Source of the DNA: Endobacter medicaginis | GTDB taxonomy: Bacteria; Pseudomonadota; Alphaproteobacteria; Acetobacterales; Acetobacteraceae | NCBI RefSeq assembly: GCF_014192375.1 | Contig: NZ_JACHXV010000004.1 | Location: 1 to 64,000, forward strand | Direction of reading: 5' to 3' | Length of the DNA stretch: 64,000 nucleotides | Shown: one piece after another, positions 45,737-55,294 of the stretch | How the letters are laid out: every line of letters starts with the position of its first letter | Numbering within the stretch: the stretch's first letter is position 1 | Position numbers and translations under genes: made by a program | Notes under the pieces: generated by a model | What the model saw: only the letters and a program-made list of their open reading frames with translations | What the model was told of the DNA's origin: nothing | Databases searched by the model: none

Positions 45737-46482
45737 CCTATACCTCGCCCCGCCGGCCGCAATTCTTCTACACCACCGCCCCGCTGCCCTGCCCTTATGT
45801 CGGCGATCGCGTCGAGCGCAAGATCGTCACCGAGATCGCCGGGCCGGATGCGGAGGCGATGCACGACCGGCTGTCGCGCGCGGGCTTTCGCCGCAGCCAC
45901 AACATCGCCTATGCCCCCGCCTGCCCCGGCTGCAATGCCTGCGTGCCGATCCGCATTCCGGTGGACCGGTTCGTGGCCTCGCGCGGGCAGCGGCGGGTGC
46001 GTCGCGCCAATGACGGCGTGATCGGCTTCGAGGTGCCGGCGCGCGCGACGGCCGAGCAATATGCGCTCTTCCAGCGCTATCAGGCCGCGCGGCATGCCCA
46101 GGGCGACATGGCTGCGATGAGTTTTCATGATTATCGGGCCATGGTCGAGGACACACCGATCGAGACCATGGTGGTTGAGTTCCGCGAGCGCGACGATACG
46201 CTGGTCGGCGTGTGCCTGATCGACCGGCTCGGCGACGGTACCTCGGCGGTCTACAGCGTGTTCGACCCGCTTCTCTCGGCCCGCTCGCTCGGCACCTTCG
46301 CCATCCTGTGGCTGATCGACCGGACCCGAGCGCTTGGCCTGCCCTATGTCTATCTGGGCTACTGGGTCTCCGACAGCCGCAAGATGGCCTACAAGACCGC
46401 CTTCCGGCCCTACGAGATCCTCCAGGCCGGTGCCTGGCGCTCGGGGTCCGACAGCGTCGAGCCGGTCGAGCCTCCAGAATAG
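45733..46482 (+). CDS. bpt: Aspartate/glutamate leucyltransferase
   Basis: A 249-residue aminoacyl-tRNA-protein transferase that adds leucine to N-terminal Asp or Glu, making N-degrons for ClpAP/ClpS. Cys-containing N-terminal motifs CPYVGDRVERKI and CPGCNACVPIRIPV are as expected. Further blocks: SFHDYRAMVEDTPIETMVVEF, SAVYSVFDPLLSARSLGTFAILWLI, and YLGYWVSDSRKMAYKTAFRPYEIL, the acyl-transferase core. Length is standard. It is coupled to the RDD gene by ATGA and is followed by 163 bases upstream of the autotransporter. Confidence 0.94.
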   Translation: MTYTSPRRPQFFYTTAPLPCPYVGDRVERKIVTEIAGPDAEAMHDRLSRAGFRRSHNIAYAPACPGCNACVPIRIPVDRFVASRGQRRVRRANDGVIGFEVPARATAEQYALFQRYQAARHAQGDMAAMSFHDYRAMVEDTPIETMVVEFRERDDTLVGVCLIDRLGDGTSAVYSVFDPLLSARSLGTFAILWLIDRTRALGLPYVYLGYWVSDSRKMAYKTAFRPYEILQAGAWRSGSDSVEPVEPPE

Positions 46483-46645
46483 TCCACGCCCGGCGCAGGT
46501 CTCGATGTCTGGCCACCCGGCTCCAATGTAACGACATGTTAACAGTTTGCCCGCATAGATCGGATCGCCTCCCCACCGGAGGCTTCCACGAGCGCGGCGA
46601 CGGGGCATCCATTTCCTGGCCGGTGCTTTCGCCCAAGGAGCGGGA

Positions 46646-49600
46646 ATGGCTGGCCGACGGTTCGAGATCATGGCGCTGGCGACGGGCTTGCTGTCGATCG
46701 GCGCCGCAGCGGCCGCGCCCGGCCGGCCCGCCGCTCCCGTCGATATCGAGCCGGTCGCCGCGAAGGGGGAGAAAGGGAACGCGAAGCTGTTCGGCCGCGG
46801 GACCAGCCCCGGCGGCCCGGGCGGTCTCGGCACGACCCTCAACGAGACGGTCGCCGCGCCCCTGACCGGCCAGGGGCCGCAGGTCCGCATCGGCTCGACC
46901 GGCGGCGCCGGCGGCGCCGGCGACACCTTCGGCTTCGGCTATGCCGCGGCCGGTGACGGCGGAACCGGCGGTTCGGTCACCGTCGACCAGCTCGCCGCAC
47001 TCTCCGGCACGTCCACCCTGTCGACCCCCGATTCTGTCCTGCTCGCCTACTCGCAAGGCGGCCATGGCGGCAGCGGGGCGGTGCGCAAGGGGGCGGGTCG
47101 CGGCGGCGACGGCGGTCCGGTCAGTCTGCGGATCTCGGCCCCGGTCATGGCACAGGGCAATCTGGCCGCTGTGTGGGCCCGGTCAATCGGTGGCAACTCG
47201 ACCAATATTGGCGTCGAGACCCCAGCCCTTGCGGCGACCACCACTGGAGGAAATGGCGGCACGGTCCTGCTGACGCTGTCCGAAGGGGTCGGCGTGTCCA
47301 GCGATGGCGCCCGCGCGCCGGCGGCGATCGCCGAGTCGCTCGGCGGCCGGGGCGGCGATGTCGGCAACCAGGGGTTCGAATATCCCAATGTCGCCAATGG
47401 CGGGGCCGGCGGCACGGTCGCGGTGCGGGATGCGGGCGCGCTGTCCGCATCGGGCGACAACGCCACCGCCCTGCTGGCGCAGAGCGTGGGCGGCCGCGGC
47501 GGCGACGGTGCCAGCAGCGGTGGCGCCGTCGGCGGCAGCGGCGGCAAGGGCGGCGCGGTGAACGTTTTCATCGATGGCCCCGTCAGCACCACCGGGGAGG
47601 CCGCGACAGGCATCCTGGCGCAGTCGATCGGCGGCTCCGGCGGCCGAGGCGCAAGCGTGCTGTTGGCGGGACAGGGCGGAACCGGCGGCGCGGCCGGCGG
47701 CGGCGGTGCCGTCTCGGTGACCAACACGGCGTCGGTCAGCACCGCGGGCGACCGGGCCAGCGCGCTGCTCGTGCAAAGCGTCGGCGGCGGCAATGCCGGG
47801 GATGCCTTCCAGATCGCCGACCCGACCACCTCGGCCGGCGGCGGCACGGGAGGCTCTGGCGGCCCGCTGTTCTTCGGCACCGGCGGCCAAGGCGGATACG
47901 GAGGCAAGGGCGGTGCAGCGACCGCCATCAATCAGGGCAGCATCGCCACCGAGGGCGACCAGTCCTACGGCATCCTCGCGCAGAGCGTCGGCGGCGGCGG
48001 CGGCAATGGCGGCAGCACCCGCACGATCGGCGCGCTGGTCAGCGTCGCCCTCGGCGGCGGCGGTGGCGGCGGCGGTGACGGCGACACGGTCACCGTCAGC
48101 CAGGCGGCGTCCGATGCGGGCGGCGCGATACCCTCGATCATAAGCTACGGCGACGGCGCCGCCGGCATCCTCGCGCAGAGCGTCGGTGGCTCCGGCGGGG
48201 TCGGCGGGTCGGCGAAAGCCTATTCGGGCGGGCTGCTCGCCTCGCTGTCCTATGCCGTCGGCGGCAGCGGCGGCGGCGGCGGCTCGGGTGGGCTGTCACA
48301 GGCGAACAATGCAGGCCTGATCTCGACGGCCGGTACCGGATCGGCGGGGATTAGCGTACTCAGCGTCGGCGGTGGCGGCGGCACGGCGGGGGATGCCAGC
48401 AGCTTCGCCATCGCCGGCTCGATCCCGAGCGTGCCTGCCCCGACCTTCAGCCTCACCTACGCGCTTGGCGGCTCCGGCGGCGACGGGGGCGCGGGCGGTA
48501 TCGCGGGCGCGACCAATGTCGGATCGATCGAGACCAGCGGTGCGCGCTCCGTCGGCCTGCTGGCCGCCAGCATCGGCGGCGGTGGCGGCGATGCCGGTTC
48601 CGGCACGACGGAATCGGTGATGCTCGGCACGGTCCTCAATGTCGGCATCTCGGCCGCGCTGGGCGGTTCGGGAGGTGGCGGTGGCGGCGGCAGCAAGGCC
48701 ACGGTGACCAATACCGGCCTCATCGAGACCAGCGGCCGGTTTTCGGCGGGCATGGTCGCACTCAGCGTGGGCGGCGGTGGCGGCATCGGCGGCGGTGCGA
48801 CGTCGACCTCCTATGTCGGCATCCCCAAGGGCCTGCCCGGCGAGGCCTATCTCACCACGACGGCGTCGCTCGTCACCGCCGCCCCGCTCAACCTCAATCT
48901 CTCGCTGGGCGGCAGCGGCGGCAAGGGCGGCAGCGGCGGCGAGGCCGTGGCGACCAATCAAGGGACCATTTCCACCACCGCGGCGAATGCGGCCGGCATC
49001 TTCGCCGAAAGCATCGGCGGCGGCGGCGGTAATTCGGCCAGCTATTCCGGCGACGGCTCCGCGTCGGCCAACATCAAGATCGGCGGCAGCGGCGGTGGCG
49101 GCGGCAATGGCGGCGCAGTCGAGGTCACCAACGACATTTCGGCAACAATCTCGACGCAGGGGGCCGGGGCGTCCGCCATCGTGGCGCAGAGCATCGGCGG
49201 CGGTGGCGGCAATGCCGGCGCACCCAGCGCGGCCGAGACCACCAGCGTGACCTCGTCGGGCGCTTTCAAGAAGATCAAGACCGTAACCACCGTCCTGAAA
49301 TTGCTCAACAAGAGCGGAAAGATCAGCACTGGTCTGTACAAAAAGATCAGTCGGAACTCTGTGTATTATGAATACTTCAACAAGAATTCGGCGATCCAGG
49401 GGAACTTCAAGATCTACACCAATTTCATCAGCCGCCTGAGTTCTCTCTACGAGGCGGGCGACAGCGATGCGGTCACCTTCGTCAAGACGAGTTTCGTCAC
49501 CGGCCTGGCTGTGATCGAGAAGGCCTTCCAGGAGAGCCTCAGGAAGATCTCCGATCGCAGCGTCTCGGTACCGCCGGTCGCGGTGAACGTCTCCTTGGGT

Positions 49601-52600
49601 GGCAGCGGCGGCTTGGGCGGCGATGGCGGCAATGTGACGGTGACCCATGCCGGCACGATCCTCACCTCGGCGGACGATGCTTTCGGGATCATGGCGCAGT
49701 CGATCGGCGGCGGCGGCGGCACCGGCGGCGGCGCCGTCACGGAAGGCATCAAGGCCCTCAACATCGACGTCAGCGTCGGTGGCAGCGGCGGCAAGAGCGG
49801 CAGCGGCGGCGAGGTCGCCGTCACGCTCACACCCGCAAGCTCTCTCGCCACTGCGGGATACGGATCCTACGGCGTGCTGGCGCAGAGCATCGGCGGCGGC
49901 GGTGGCGTCGGGGGCGAATCCACGGCGGGCGGCAAGCTGTCGCTCACCGTCAACGTCTCGGTGGGCGGCAAGGGCGGAACCAGCGGCGACGGCGGCAAGG
50001 TCAAGGTCGATCTCGGCGGCTCGATCGTCACCACCGGCGACGAGGCGCATGCAGTCTACGCGCAGAGCGTCGGCGGCGGCGGCGGCGTCGACTTCCTCGC
50101 GCCAGCCGTGCTGACGGACGGCGACGGCGGTACCGGAGATGCCTCTCTCGACGCGGCCCTGGCCGCCACCTATCGCCTGATCCAGGATGCCGGCGGCGGC
50201 GGCGGCAGTGTGAGCAAGACCGATTCGGCCAATTTTCCCTCGCCCAGCCTCAATCTCAGCTATGGCGCCGATGGCGGCTTGGCCGGTCGCGGTGGCGATG
50301 TCAGCGTCGTCGATCGGGGGCGCGTCAGCACCACTGGCGATGGCGCCTTCGGCATCTTCGAACAGTCGATCGGTGGCGGTGGCGGCGGCGGCACCAACGG
50401 GCTGGCACAGACCAACAACAGCCTGGTCCCCGTCAAGCTGACGCGCTCGTTCGGCGGCAGCAACGGCGCGTCGGGCAATGGCGGCACAGTCGCCTTCGTC
50501 ATCGCCGGCATGCCGCAGGTCACCACACAGGGTGCGGGCTCGGTCGGCGTGTATCTGCAGTCGATCGGCGGAGGTGGCGGCTATGGCGGCCTGTCGTCGA
50601 CCGCCACGCTCTCGCTGGCCGATTCGACCGCCCGCGGCGATGGCGGTGCGATCAGCGTCAGCACCCTCGACGCGCAATCGTCGATCGACATCTCCACTTC
50701 GAGTCAGCGGGCACACGGGCTGTTCGCCCAGAGCCTCGGCGCGGGCGGCGGTTCGGTGACGGTGATCGGCGACGATGCGACCCCTGCCCCGGGCGTGACC
50801 CGGAACGGCGCGATCGGCCGAGGTGGCCCGATCGACATCAACGCCCGCGGCACGATCACCGCCACCGGAGACGGCTCCGACGCGATCCGCGCCGAAAGCG
50901 GCGTGCAGACCACCACAGGCGCGCTCGATCCCAAGCGGCTCGGCCACGCCATCGTCATCGACTGGACCGGAACCCTGCGCGGCGGCAGCGGCGGCGGCGC
51001 GGCCATCGCCGTCGATGGTGGCCTGTGGAACAAGATCACCATCGAGGCCGGATCGACCGTTTCCGCGGCGTCGGGCATTGCGATCACCGGCGGTGCGCAG
51101 AATGAGAAGATCTACAACAACGGCACCATCATCGGCGACGTCCTGCTCGGCAGCGGCGACAACGCGTTCGAGAACCAGGCGGGCGCGGTCTACCGCACAT
51201 CGGCGATGGGAACCGTCAGCCTCAACAAGGGCATGCTGCGCAATCTCGGCACCGTGGACATCGGCGGCGTCGGCGTGGTGTCGACGGCGACGGTGAACGG
51301 CGTTTTCGCACAGACCGACGACGGCCACCTGCTCGTGGATGTCGGCGCGGGCGACGGCGGCCGGACCAGCGACCTGCTGCAGGTCAACGGACGCGCACTG
51401 CTCAGGGGCACGATCGACGTCAACGTCATCGGCGGCCTGCTCGCAGGCGACTATACCGTGCTGACGGCGACGACGTCGGTGCTGAACCTGCTCGGCGGAG
51501 CCGAGAGCAGCCAGACGGCAGCGAGCGTCATTCCGGTCTCGTGGAGCGTCGAGCGGACCGGCAATTCGATCGCCGTCGCGCCGCATGCCGATTTCGCCCA
51601 TCCCAAGGACACGGTGCTTGCGGCCAATGCGGCCTCGGTGGCGGACGCGATCCAGAAATCCTGGCTGGCCGGCACCGCCGACGATGCCGAGTTCTTCGGG
51701 CGGGTGATCGGCATCCGCAGCGGTCGCCAGTACCAGTCGGTGCTCGACGATCTCGACCAGGAGAGCAACCAGAACGTGATGAGCACGACATTCGGCGAGG
51801 CCAGGGTCAGCCTGCGTGCGGTGATGAGCTGCCCGGCCTTCGCGCAGGGCGTGCTGATCGAGGAAGGCGAATGCGTCTGGAGCAAGGTGACGGGAACCGC
51901 GACCAGCATGTCGTCCTCGGTCGAGGATACCGGCTACAATTCACGCAACTTCATCTACCGCGTCGGCGCGCAGAAGGCCGTCGCGGAAGGTTGGTTCGTC
52001 GGCGCGAGCGGTGCCTACGGCTCGGGGGTGATGTCGAGCCTCGATGGGCTGGCGCGGTCGCATGGCCAGTCCTACGAGGGTGCTGCCGCGCTGAAGCACC
52101 AGGTCGGACCGTGGCTGTTCGCATCTTCGGTGAGCGTCGGGCTGCAGCAACAGAACAATTCGCGCGGCATCGATCTCGGCGACATGATCGACGAGGCCTA
52201 CAGCAGGACGCATGTGCTCACTGCAGGGGGCAAGCTGCGCGGCCTCTACGAGTTCCTGCTCGGCCGCTGGTATATCCGGCCGTCGCTGGATGTCGACGTC
52301 ACCTATGCCCATAGCGGCGCCTATCGCGAGCGCGACGGCGAAGGTCTCGCGCTTGCCGTCGGCGGCGCCTCCAAGACGCTTTTCGATGTCGCTCCCGCGG
52401 TCGAATTCGGCGGGCGGTTCGATCTCGACAGGCTGACCTGGGCGCGACTCTACACCTCGCTCGGCTTCACCGCCCTGTCGAGCGACCGGTTCCGCTCCTC
52501 GGCCCGCTTCGCCGACGATCCCGACAATATCGATTTCGACATCAGCTCACGCCTGCCCGATCGCGTCGGTGACGTGACGGCAGGCGTTCAGCTGGGCAGA

Positions 52601-52696
52601 TCGCATGGGTTCGAGCTGTTGGTGGAATACGAGGGGCATGTGGCGTCGGGCTTCGGATCGCACTCCGGCACGGGGCGCATGACCTACAGATGGTAA
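46646..52696 (+). CDS. Giant glycine-rich autotransporter
   Basis: A 2016-residue type V secreted protein. The signal peptide is MALATGLLSIGAAAAAPG-like, cleaved near residue 24. The passenger (about 25-1640) contains some 18 copies of an (A)QS[IV]GGGGG motif every 60-100 residues, each followed by GGSGGxGG strings and VTNxGxIxTxG strands, typical of a right-handed beta-helix built from Gly-rich turns. Residues about 872-975 break this with a Lys-rich helical island. The last 280 residues form the outer-membrane barrel (VWSKVTGTATSMSSS onward), ending in the aromatic MTYRW. Cys1729 and Cys1743 flank the barrel entrance. A ribosome site AAGGAGCGGGA precedes the ATG. Likely a surface adhesin (inferred). 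Confidence 0.88.
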   Translation: MAGRRFEIMALATGLLSIGAAAAAPGRPAAPVDIEPVAAKGEKGNAKLFGRGTSPGGPGGLGTTLNETVAAPLTGQGPQVRIGSTGGAGGAGDTFGFGYAAAGDGGTGGSVTVDQLAALSGTSTLSTPDSVLLAYSQGGHGGSGAVRKGAGRGGDGGPVSLRISAPVMAQGNLAAVWARSIGGNSTNIGVETPALAATTTGGNGGTVLLTLSEGVGVSSDGARAPAAIAESLGGRGGDVGNQGFEYPNVANGGAGGTVAVRDAGALSASGDNATALLAQSVGGRGGDGASSGGAVGGSGGKGGAVNVFIDGPVSTTGEAATGILAQSIGGSGGRGASVLLAGQGGTGGAAGGGGAVSVTNTASVSTAGDRASALLVQSVGGGNAGDAFQIADPTTSAGGGTGGSGGPLFFGTGGQGGYGGKGGAATAINQGSIATEGDQSYGILAQSVGGGGGNGGSTRTIGALVSVALGGGGGGGGDGDTVTVSQAASDAGGAIPSIISYGDGAAGILAQSVGGSGGVGGSAKAYSGGLLASLSYAVGGSGGGGGSGGLSQANNAGLISTAGTGSAGISVLSVGGGGGTAGDASSFAIAGSIPSVPAPTFSLTYALGGSGGDGGAGGIAGATNVGSIETSGARSVGLLAASIGGGGGDAGSGTTESVMLGTVLNVGISAALGGSGGGGGGGSKATVTNTGLIETSGRFSAGMVALSVGGGGGIGGGATSTSYVGIPKGLPGEAYLTTTASLVTAAPLNLNLSLGGSGGKGGSGGEAVATNQGTISTTAANAAGIFAESIGGGGGNSASYSGDGSASANIKIGGSGGGGGNGGAVEVTNDISATISTQGAGASAIVAQSIGGGGGNAGAPSAAETTSVTSSGAFKKIKTVTTVLKLLNKSGKISTGLYKKISRNSVYYEYFNKNSAIQGNFKIYTNFISRLSSLYEAGDSDAVTFVKTSFVTGLAVIEKAFQESLRKISDRSVSVPPVAVNVSLGGSGGLGGDGGNVTVTHAGTILTSADDAFGIMAQSIGGGGGTGGGAVTEGIKALNIDVSVGGSGGKSGSGGEVAVTLTPASSLATAGYGSYGVLAQSIGGGGGVGGESTAGGKLSLTVNVSVGGKGGTSGDGGKVKVDLGGSIVTTGDEAHAVYAQSVGGGGGVDFLAPAVLTDGDGGTGDASLDAALAATYRLIQDAGGGGGSVSKTDSANFPSPSLNLSYGADGGLAGRGGDVSVVDRGRVSTTGDGAFGIFEQSIGGGGGGGTNGLAQTNNSLVPVKLTRSFGGSNGASGNGGTVAFVIAGMPQVTTQGAGSVGVYLQSIGGGGGYGGLSSTATLSLADSTARGDGGAISVSTLDAQSSIDISTSSQRAHGLFAQSLGAGGGSVTVIGDDATPAPGVTRNGAIGRGGPIDINARGTITATGDGSDAIRAESGVQTTTGALDPKRLGHAIVIDWTGTLRGGSGGGAAIAVDGGLWNKITIEAGSTVSAASGIAITGGAQNEKIYNNGTIIGDVLLGSGDNAFENQAGAVYRTSAMGTVSLNKGMLRNLGTVDIGGVGVVSTATVNGVFAQTDDGHLLVDVGAGDGGRTSDLLQVNGRALLRGTIDVNVIGGLLAGDYTVLTATTSVLNLLGGAESSQTAASVIPVSWSVERTGNSIAVAPHADFAHPKDTVLAANAASVADAIQKSWLAGTADDAEFFGRVIGIRSGRQYQSVLDDLDQESNQNVMSTTFGEARVSLRAVMSCPAFAQGVLIEEGECVWSKVTGTATSMSSSVEDTGYNSRNFIYRVGAQKAVAEGWFVGASGAYGSGVMSSLDGLARSHGQSYEGAAALKHQVGPWLFASSVSVGLQQQNNSRGIDLGDMIDEAYSRTHVLTAGGKLRGLYEFLLGRWYIRPSLDVDVTYAHSGAYRERDGEGLALAVGGASKTLFDVAPAVEFGGRFDLDRLTWARLYTSLGFTALSSDRFRSSARFADDPDNIDFDISSRLPDRVGDVTAGVQLGRSHGFELLVEYEGHVASGFGSHSGTGRMTYRW
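49258..49572 (+). other. Lysine-rich helical island within the autotransporter passenger
   Basis: Codons for about residues 872-975 use far more A and T (AAG, AAA, TAT, AAT) than the flanking Gly codons. The peptide reads FKKIKTVTTVLKLLNKSGK, then YYEYFNKNSAIQGNFKIY and VIEKAFQESLRKISDRS: basic, aromatic and helix-prone, with no GG motif. It ends where the GGSGGLGGDGG pattern resumes. It looks like an inserted domain rather than part of the beta-helix. Confidence 0.7.
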
Positions 52697-52710
52697 CGCG
52701 CGGGGCAGGC

Positions 52711-52734
52711 GGCGGGACGACATGTCGTCCCGCC
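52711..52734. terminator. Perfect 24-bp palindrome between the autotransporter and parC
   Basis: GGCGGGACGACA is followed directly by its own reverse complement TGTCGTCCCGCC. It lies 14 bases after the autotransporter stop and 52 bases beyond the parC stop on the opposite strand, so it is positioned as a shared terminator hairpin, though there is no T-run. A protein-binding site is the alternative. Confidence 0.5.
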
Positions 52735-52786
52735 CGTTCCGGGCGAGCTTTCCGGTCGCGCTTGTACCACTGCCATCTCAGCGCCC

Positions 52787-55003
52787 TCAGCGGTTGCGCA
52801 GCATCCAGCTCGGGGCCGGTTTACCGGGATCGGCACGCTTGCCGAGCCAGGGGGCGAGGTCTGCGGGCAGGCGACGGCGGCCGTTCCAGTCGAGACCATC
52901 GGCGAGGGTGAATACCGCGGCCAGGCGCAAACCGCCGTCCTTGTATTTCTGCAAGGCCACGCCGGCGCCGCGGGAGAGCTCCGGCAAGGCGTCGATCGGG
53001 AAGACCAGCAGGCGACGGTTGTCGCCGAGCACGGCGACATGATCGCCGATCGCCGGGATGCACAGCGCGGCGGTCTCGCCGTCGCGCAGGTTGAGCACCT
53101 GACGGCCGGTGCGCTTCTCTGCGACCAGATCGGCGTCGCGCACCAGCAAGCCGCGTCCGGACCCCGCCGCGACGAGCCGGCGGCCGGATTCGGTGAGGGT
53201 GAAGACGGCGACGACGCTTTCCTCGCTGCCCAGCGCCGAGATCACCCGGATCGGCTGGCCGTCGCCGCGGCCGCGCGGCAGGTCGGCGGCGCGCAGGGTG
53301 AAGGCCCGTCCGGCCGAGCCGAACAGGCACAGGCGGTCGGTCGTCGAGCACTCGACGAGATGGGCGAGGTCGTCGCCCTCCTTGAATTTCAGCGCCTCGC
53401 GGTCAAGGCCGTGGCCGCGCAGCGCGCGCACCCAGCCCTGCCGGCTGAGCAGCACGGTGAGCGGCTCGCGCTCGATGGCGACGATCTGGTCGAGCACCAC
53501 CGGCGCGGGTGCGGTCGCCAGCGTGGTGCGCCGCGCGCCGAGCCTGCCGGCGCCGAACGCCTTGCGGGTGGCCTCGATCTCGGTGGCGATCCTCTTCCAG
53601 CGCAGCGTCTCGTCGCCGAGCAGGGCGCGCAGGGCGGCCCCCTCCTCGATCAGCTTGCCATGCTCGGCGCGGATCTCGATCTCCTCGAGCCGGCGCAACG
53701 AGCGCAGGCGCATGTTGAGCACCGCCTCGGCCTGGGTCTCGGTCAGCGCGAAGGTGGCGATCAGCCCGGCCTTGGCGTCGTCCTCCTCGCGGATGATGCG
53801 GATCACCTCATCGAGGTTGAGATAGACGGCGAGGAAGCCCTCGAGGATCTCGACGCGGCGGTCGATGGCGGCGAGGCGATGGCGCGAGCGGCGCTCCAGC
53901 ACCTCGTGGCGATGGTCGAGCCAGGCGCGCAGCACGCTGCGCAGGCCGAGCACCGAGGGGACGCGATCCGCACCCAGCACGTTCATGTTGAGCGGAAAGC
54001 GGCTCTCCAGGGCGGTGGCGCGAAACAGCGTCTCCATCAGCACTTCCGGCTCGACGCCGCGGCTCTTCGGCTCCAGCACCAGACGCACCTCCTCGGTGCT
54101 CTCGTCGCGGATGTCGCCGAGCAGGGGGAGCTTCTTGGCCTCCATCAGCTCGGCGATCTGCTCGATCAGCCGGGATTTCTGCACCTGATAGGGGATCTCG
54201 GTGACGACGATCTGCCAGGTGCCGAAGCGGCCCTCCTCCTTCTCCCAGCGGGCGCGCAGGCGGAAGCCGCCGCGGCCGGTCTCGTAGGCCTGGGCGATGG
54301 CGGCGGCGTCCTCGACGACGATGCCGCCGGTGGGAAAATCCGGCCCCGGCATCACCGCGAGCAGCGCCGAGAGCGGCGCGTCGGGGCGGCGGACCAGCAC
54401 CAGGGCGGCCGCGCACAGCTCGGCTGCGTTGTGCGGCGGGATCGATGTCGCCATACCGACGGCGATGCCGGCCGCACCGTTGGCAAGCAGGTTGGGAAAC
54501 GCCGCCGGCAGCACCACCGGCTCGCTGTCCTCGCCATCATAGGTCTGGCGGAAATCGACGGCGTCCTCGTCGATGCCGGCGAGCAGCGCCTGGGCGGCGA
54601 TGGTCAGCCGGGCTTCCGTGTAGCGCATGGCGGCGGCGTTATCGCCGTCGATGGAGCCGAAATTGCCCTGCCCTTCGACCAGCGGATAGCGCACCGCGAA
54701 GTCCTGCGCGAGCCGCACCAGCGCCTCGTAGACCGCGACGTCGCCATGGGGGTGGTATTTGCCGATCACGTCGCCGACGACACGGGCGCATTTCTTGAAG
54801 CCCGCAGTGGGATCGAGCCGCAGCTGGGCCATGGCGTAGATCAGCCGGCGATGCACCGGCTTGAGCCCGTCACGGACATCGGGCAGCGAGCGCGACATGA
54901 TGGTCGACATCGCATAGGCCAGGTAGCGCTCACTCAGCGCGTCGCCCAGCCTGGTGTCGAGAATCTGACCGCCTTGTCCGCCGTGTTCCGCCATCCGCCT
55001 CAC
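52787..55003 (-). CDS. parC: DNA topoisomerase IV subunit A
   Basis: A 738-residue type IIA topoisomerase subunit that decatenates daughter chromosomes with ParE. The breakage-reunion domain covers residues 1 to about 490: [30 protein letters not shown], then [18 protein letters not shown] and the catalytic Tyr in [12 protein letters not shown]. The C-terminal region is a degenerate beta-pinwheel ([38 protein letters not shown]) that is shorter than in GyrA and lacks a GyrA box, supporting ParC. parE is not in the window. Confidence 0.93.
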   Translation of the reverse strand: MRRMAEHGGQGGQILDTRLGDALSERYLAYAMSTIMSRSLPDVRDGLKPVHRRLIYAMAQLRLDPTAGFKKCARVVGDVIGKYHPHGDVAVYEALVRLAQDFAVRYPLVEGQGNFGSIDGDNAAAMRYTEARLTIAAQALLAGIDEDAVDFRQTYDGEDSEPVVLPAAFPNLLANGAAGIAVGMATSIPPHNAAELCAAALVLVRRPDAPLSALLAVMPGPDFPTGGIVVEDAAAIAQAYETGRGGFRLRARWEKEEGRFGTWQIVVTEIPYQVQKSRLIEQIAELMEAKKLPLLGDIRDESTEEVRLVLEPKSRGVEPEVLMETLFRATALESRFPLNMNVLGADRVPSVLGLRSVLRAWLDHRHEVLERRSRHRLAAIDRRVEILEGFLAVYLNLDEVIRIIREEDDAKAGLIATFALTETQAEAVLNMRLRSLRRLEEIEIRAEHGKLIEEGAALRALLGDETLRWKRIATEIEATRKAFGAGRLGARRTTLATAPAPVVLDQIVAIEREPLTVLLSRQGWVRALRGHGLDREALKFKEGDDLAHLVECSTTDRLCLFGSAGRAFTLRAADLPRGRGDGQPIRVISALGSEESVVAVFTLTESGRRLVAAGSGRGLLVRDADLVAEKRTGRQVLNLRDGETAALCIPAIGDHVAVLGDNRRLLVFPIDALPELSRGAGVALQKYKDGGLRLAAVFTLADGLDWNGRRRLPADLAPWLGKRADPGKPAPSWMLRNR

Positions 55004-55145
55004 CTGCCCTGACTTGCCCGACCCTGCAATCCCGGGAACAAATAGCGAAACGGGCCACTGTCGCCAAGCGCGTCTCCCGGCAGGCGAAACTGCCGTCGAC
55101 GTCCGTCAGGCCAGCCATGTGCTGAACGCAGGATCTGCGGCGCTT

Positions 55146-55174
55146 TTGCTACACGTCAGTTTGTTCACTATTTC
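55146..55174 (+). promoter_or_regulatory. Candidate promoter of the OprB porin gene
   Basis: TTGCTA (55146-55151) and TATTTC (55169-55174) are separated by 17 bases. This leaves a 120-base leader before the porin ATG at 55295, which is preceded by AGAGGGA. Confidence 0.35.
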
Positions 55175-55294
55175 CGGTCGCGAAATGGGTCTCTGCCGCC
55201 GGCGGCTTCGGCGCTAATCGTCGGGAAGTCCAGGGGCAACGAAAACGCCGGCTTAAGGCGCAACGACGCGGCCCCCTGCAAGAGGGATACGTCC

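Noticed and set aside
47400-50400. Regular GGCGGCGG blocks that look like a repeat array or CRISPR
   Set aside because: They are in-frame Gly codons of one protein; spacing is irregular and there are no constant-length spacers.
48296-51601. A 1101-codon open frame on the minus strand opposite the autotransporter
   Set aside because: It is created by the Gly-rich (GGC/GGT) codons of the sense gene, which read as Ala, Ala and Thr-like repeats without stops in reverse. It has no homology-like motifs or ribosome site.
53039-55012. A 657-codon plus-strand frame opposite parC
   Set aside because: Shadow frame; Gly/Asp/Leu-rich without recognisable domains, while the minus strand encodes complete ParC.
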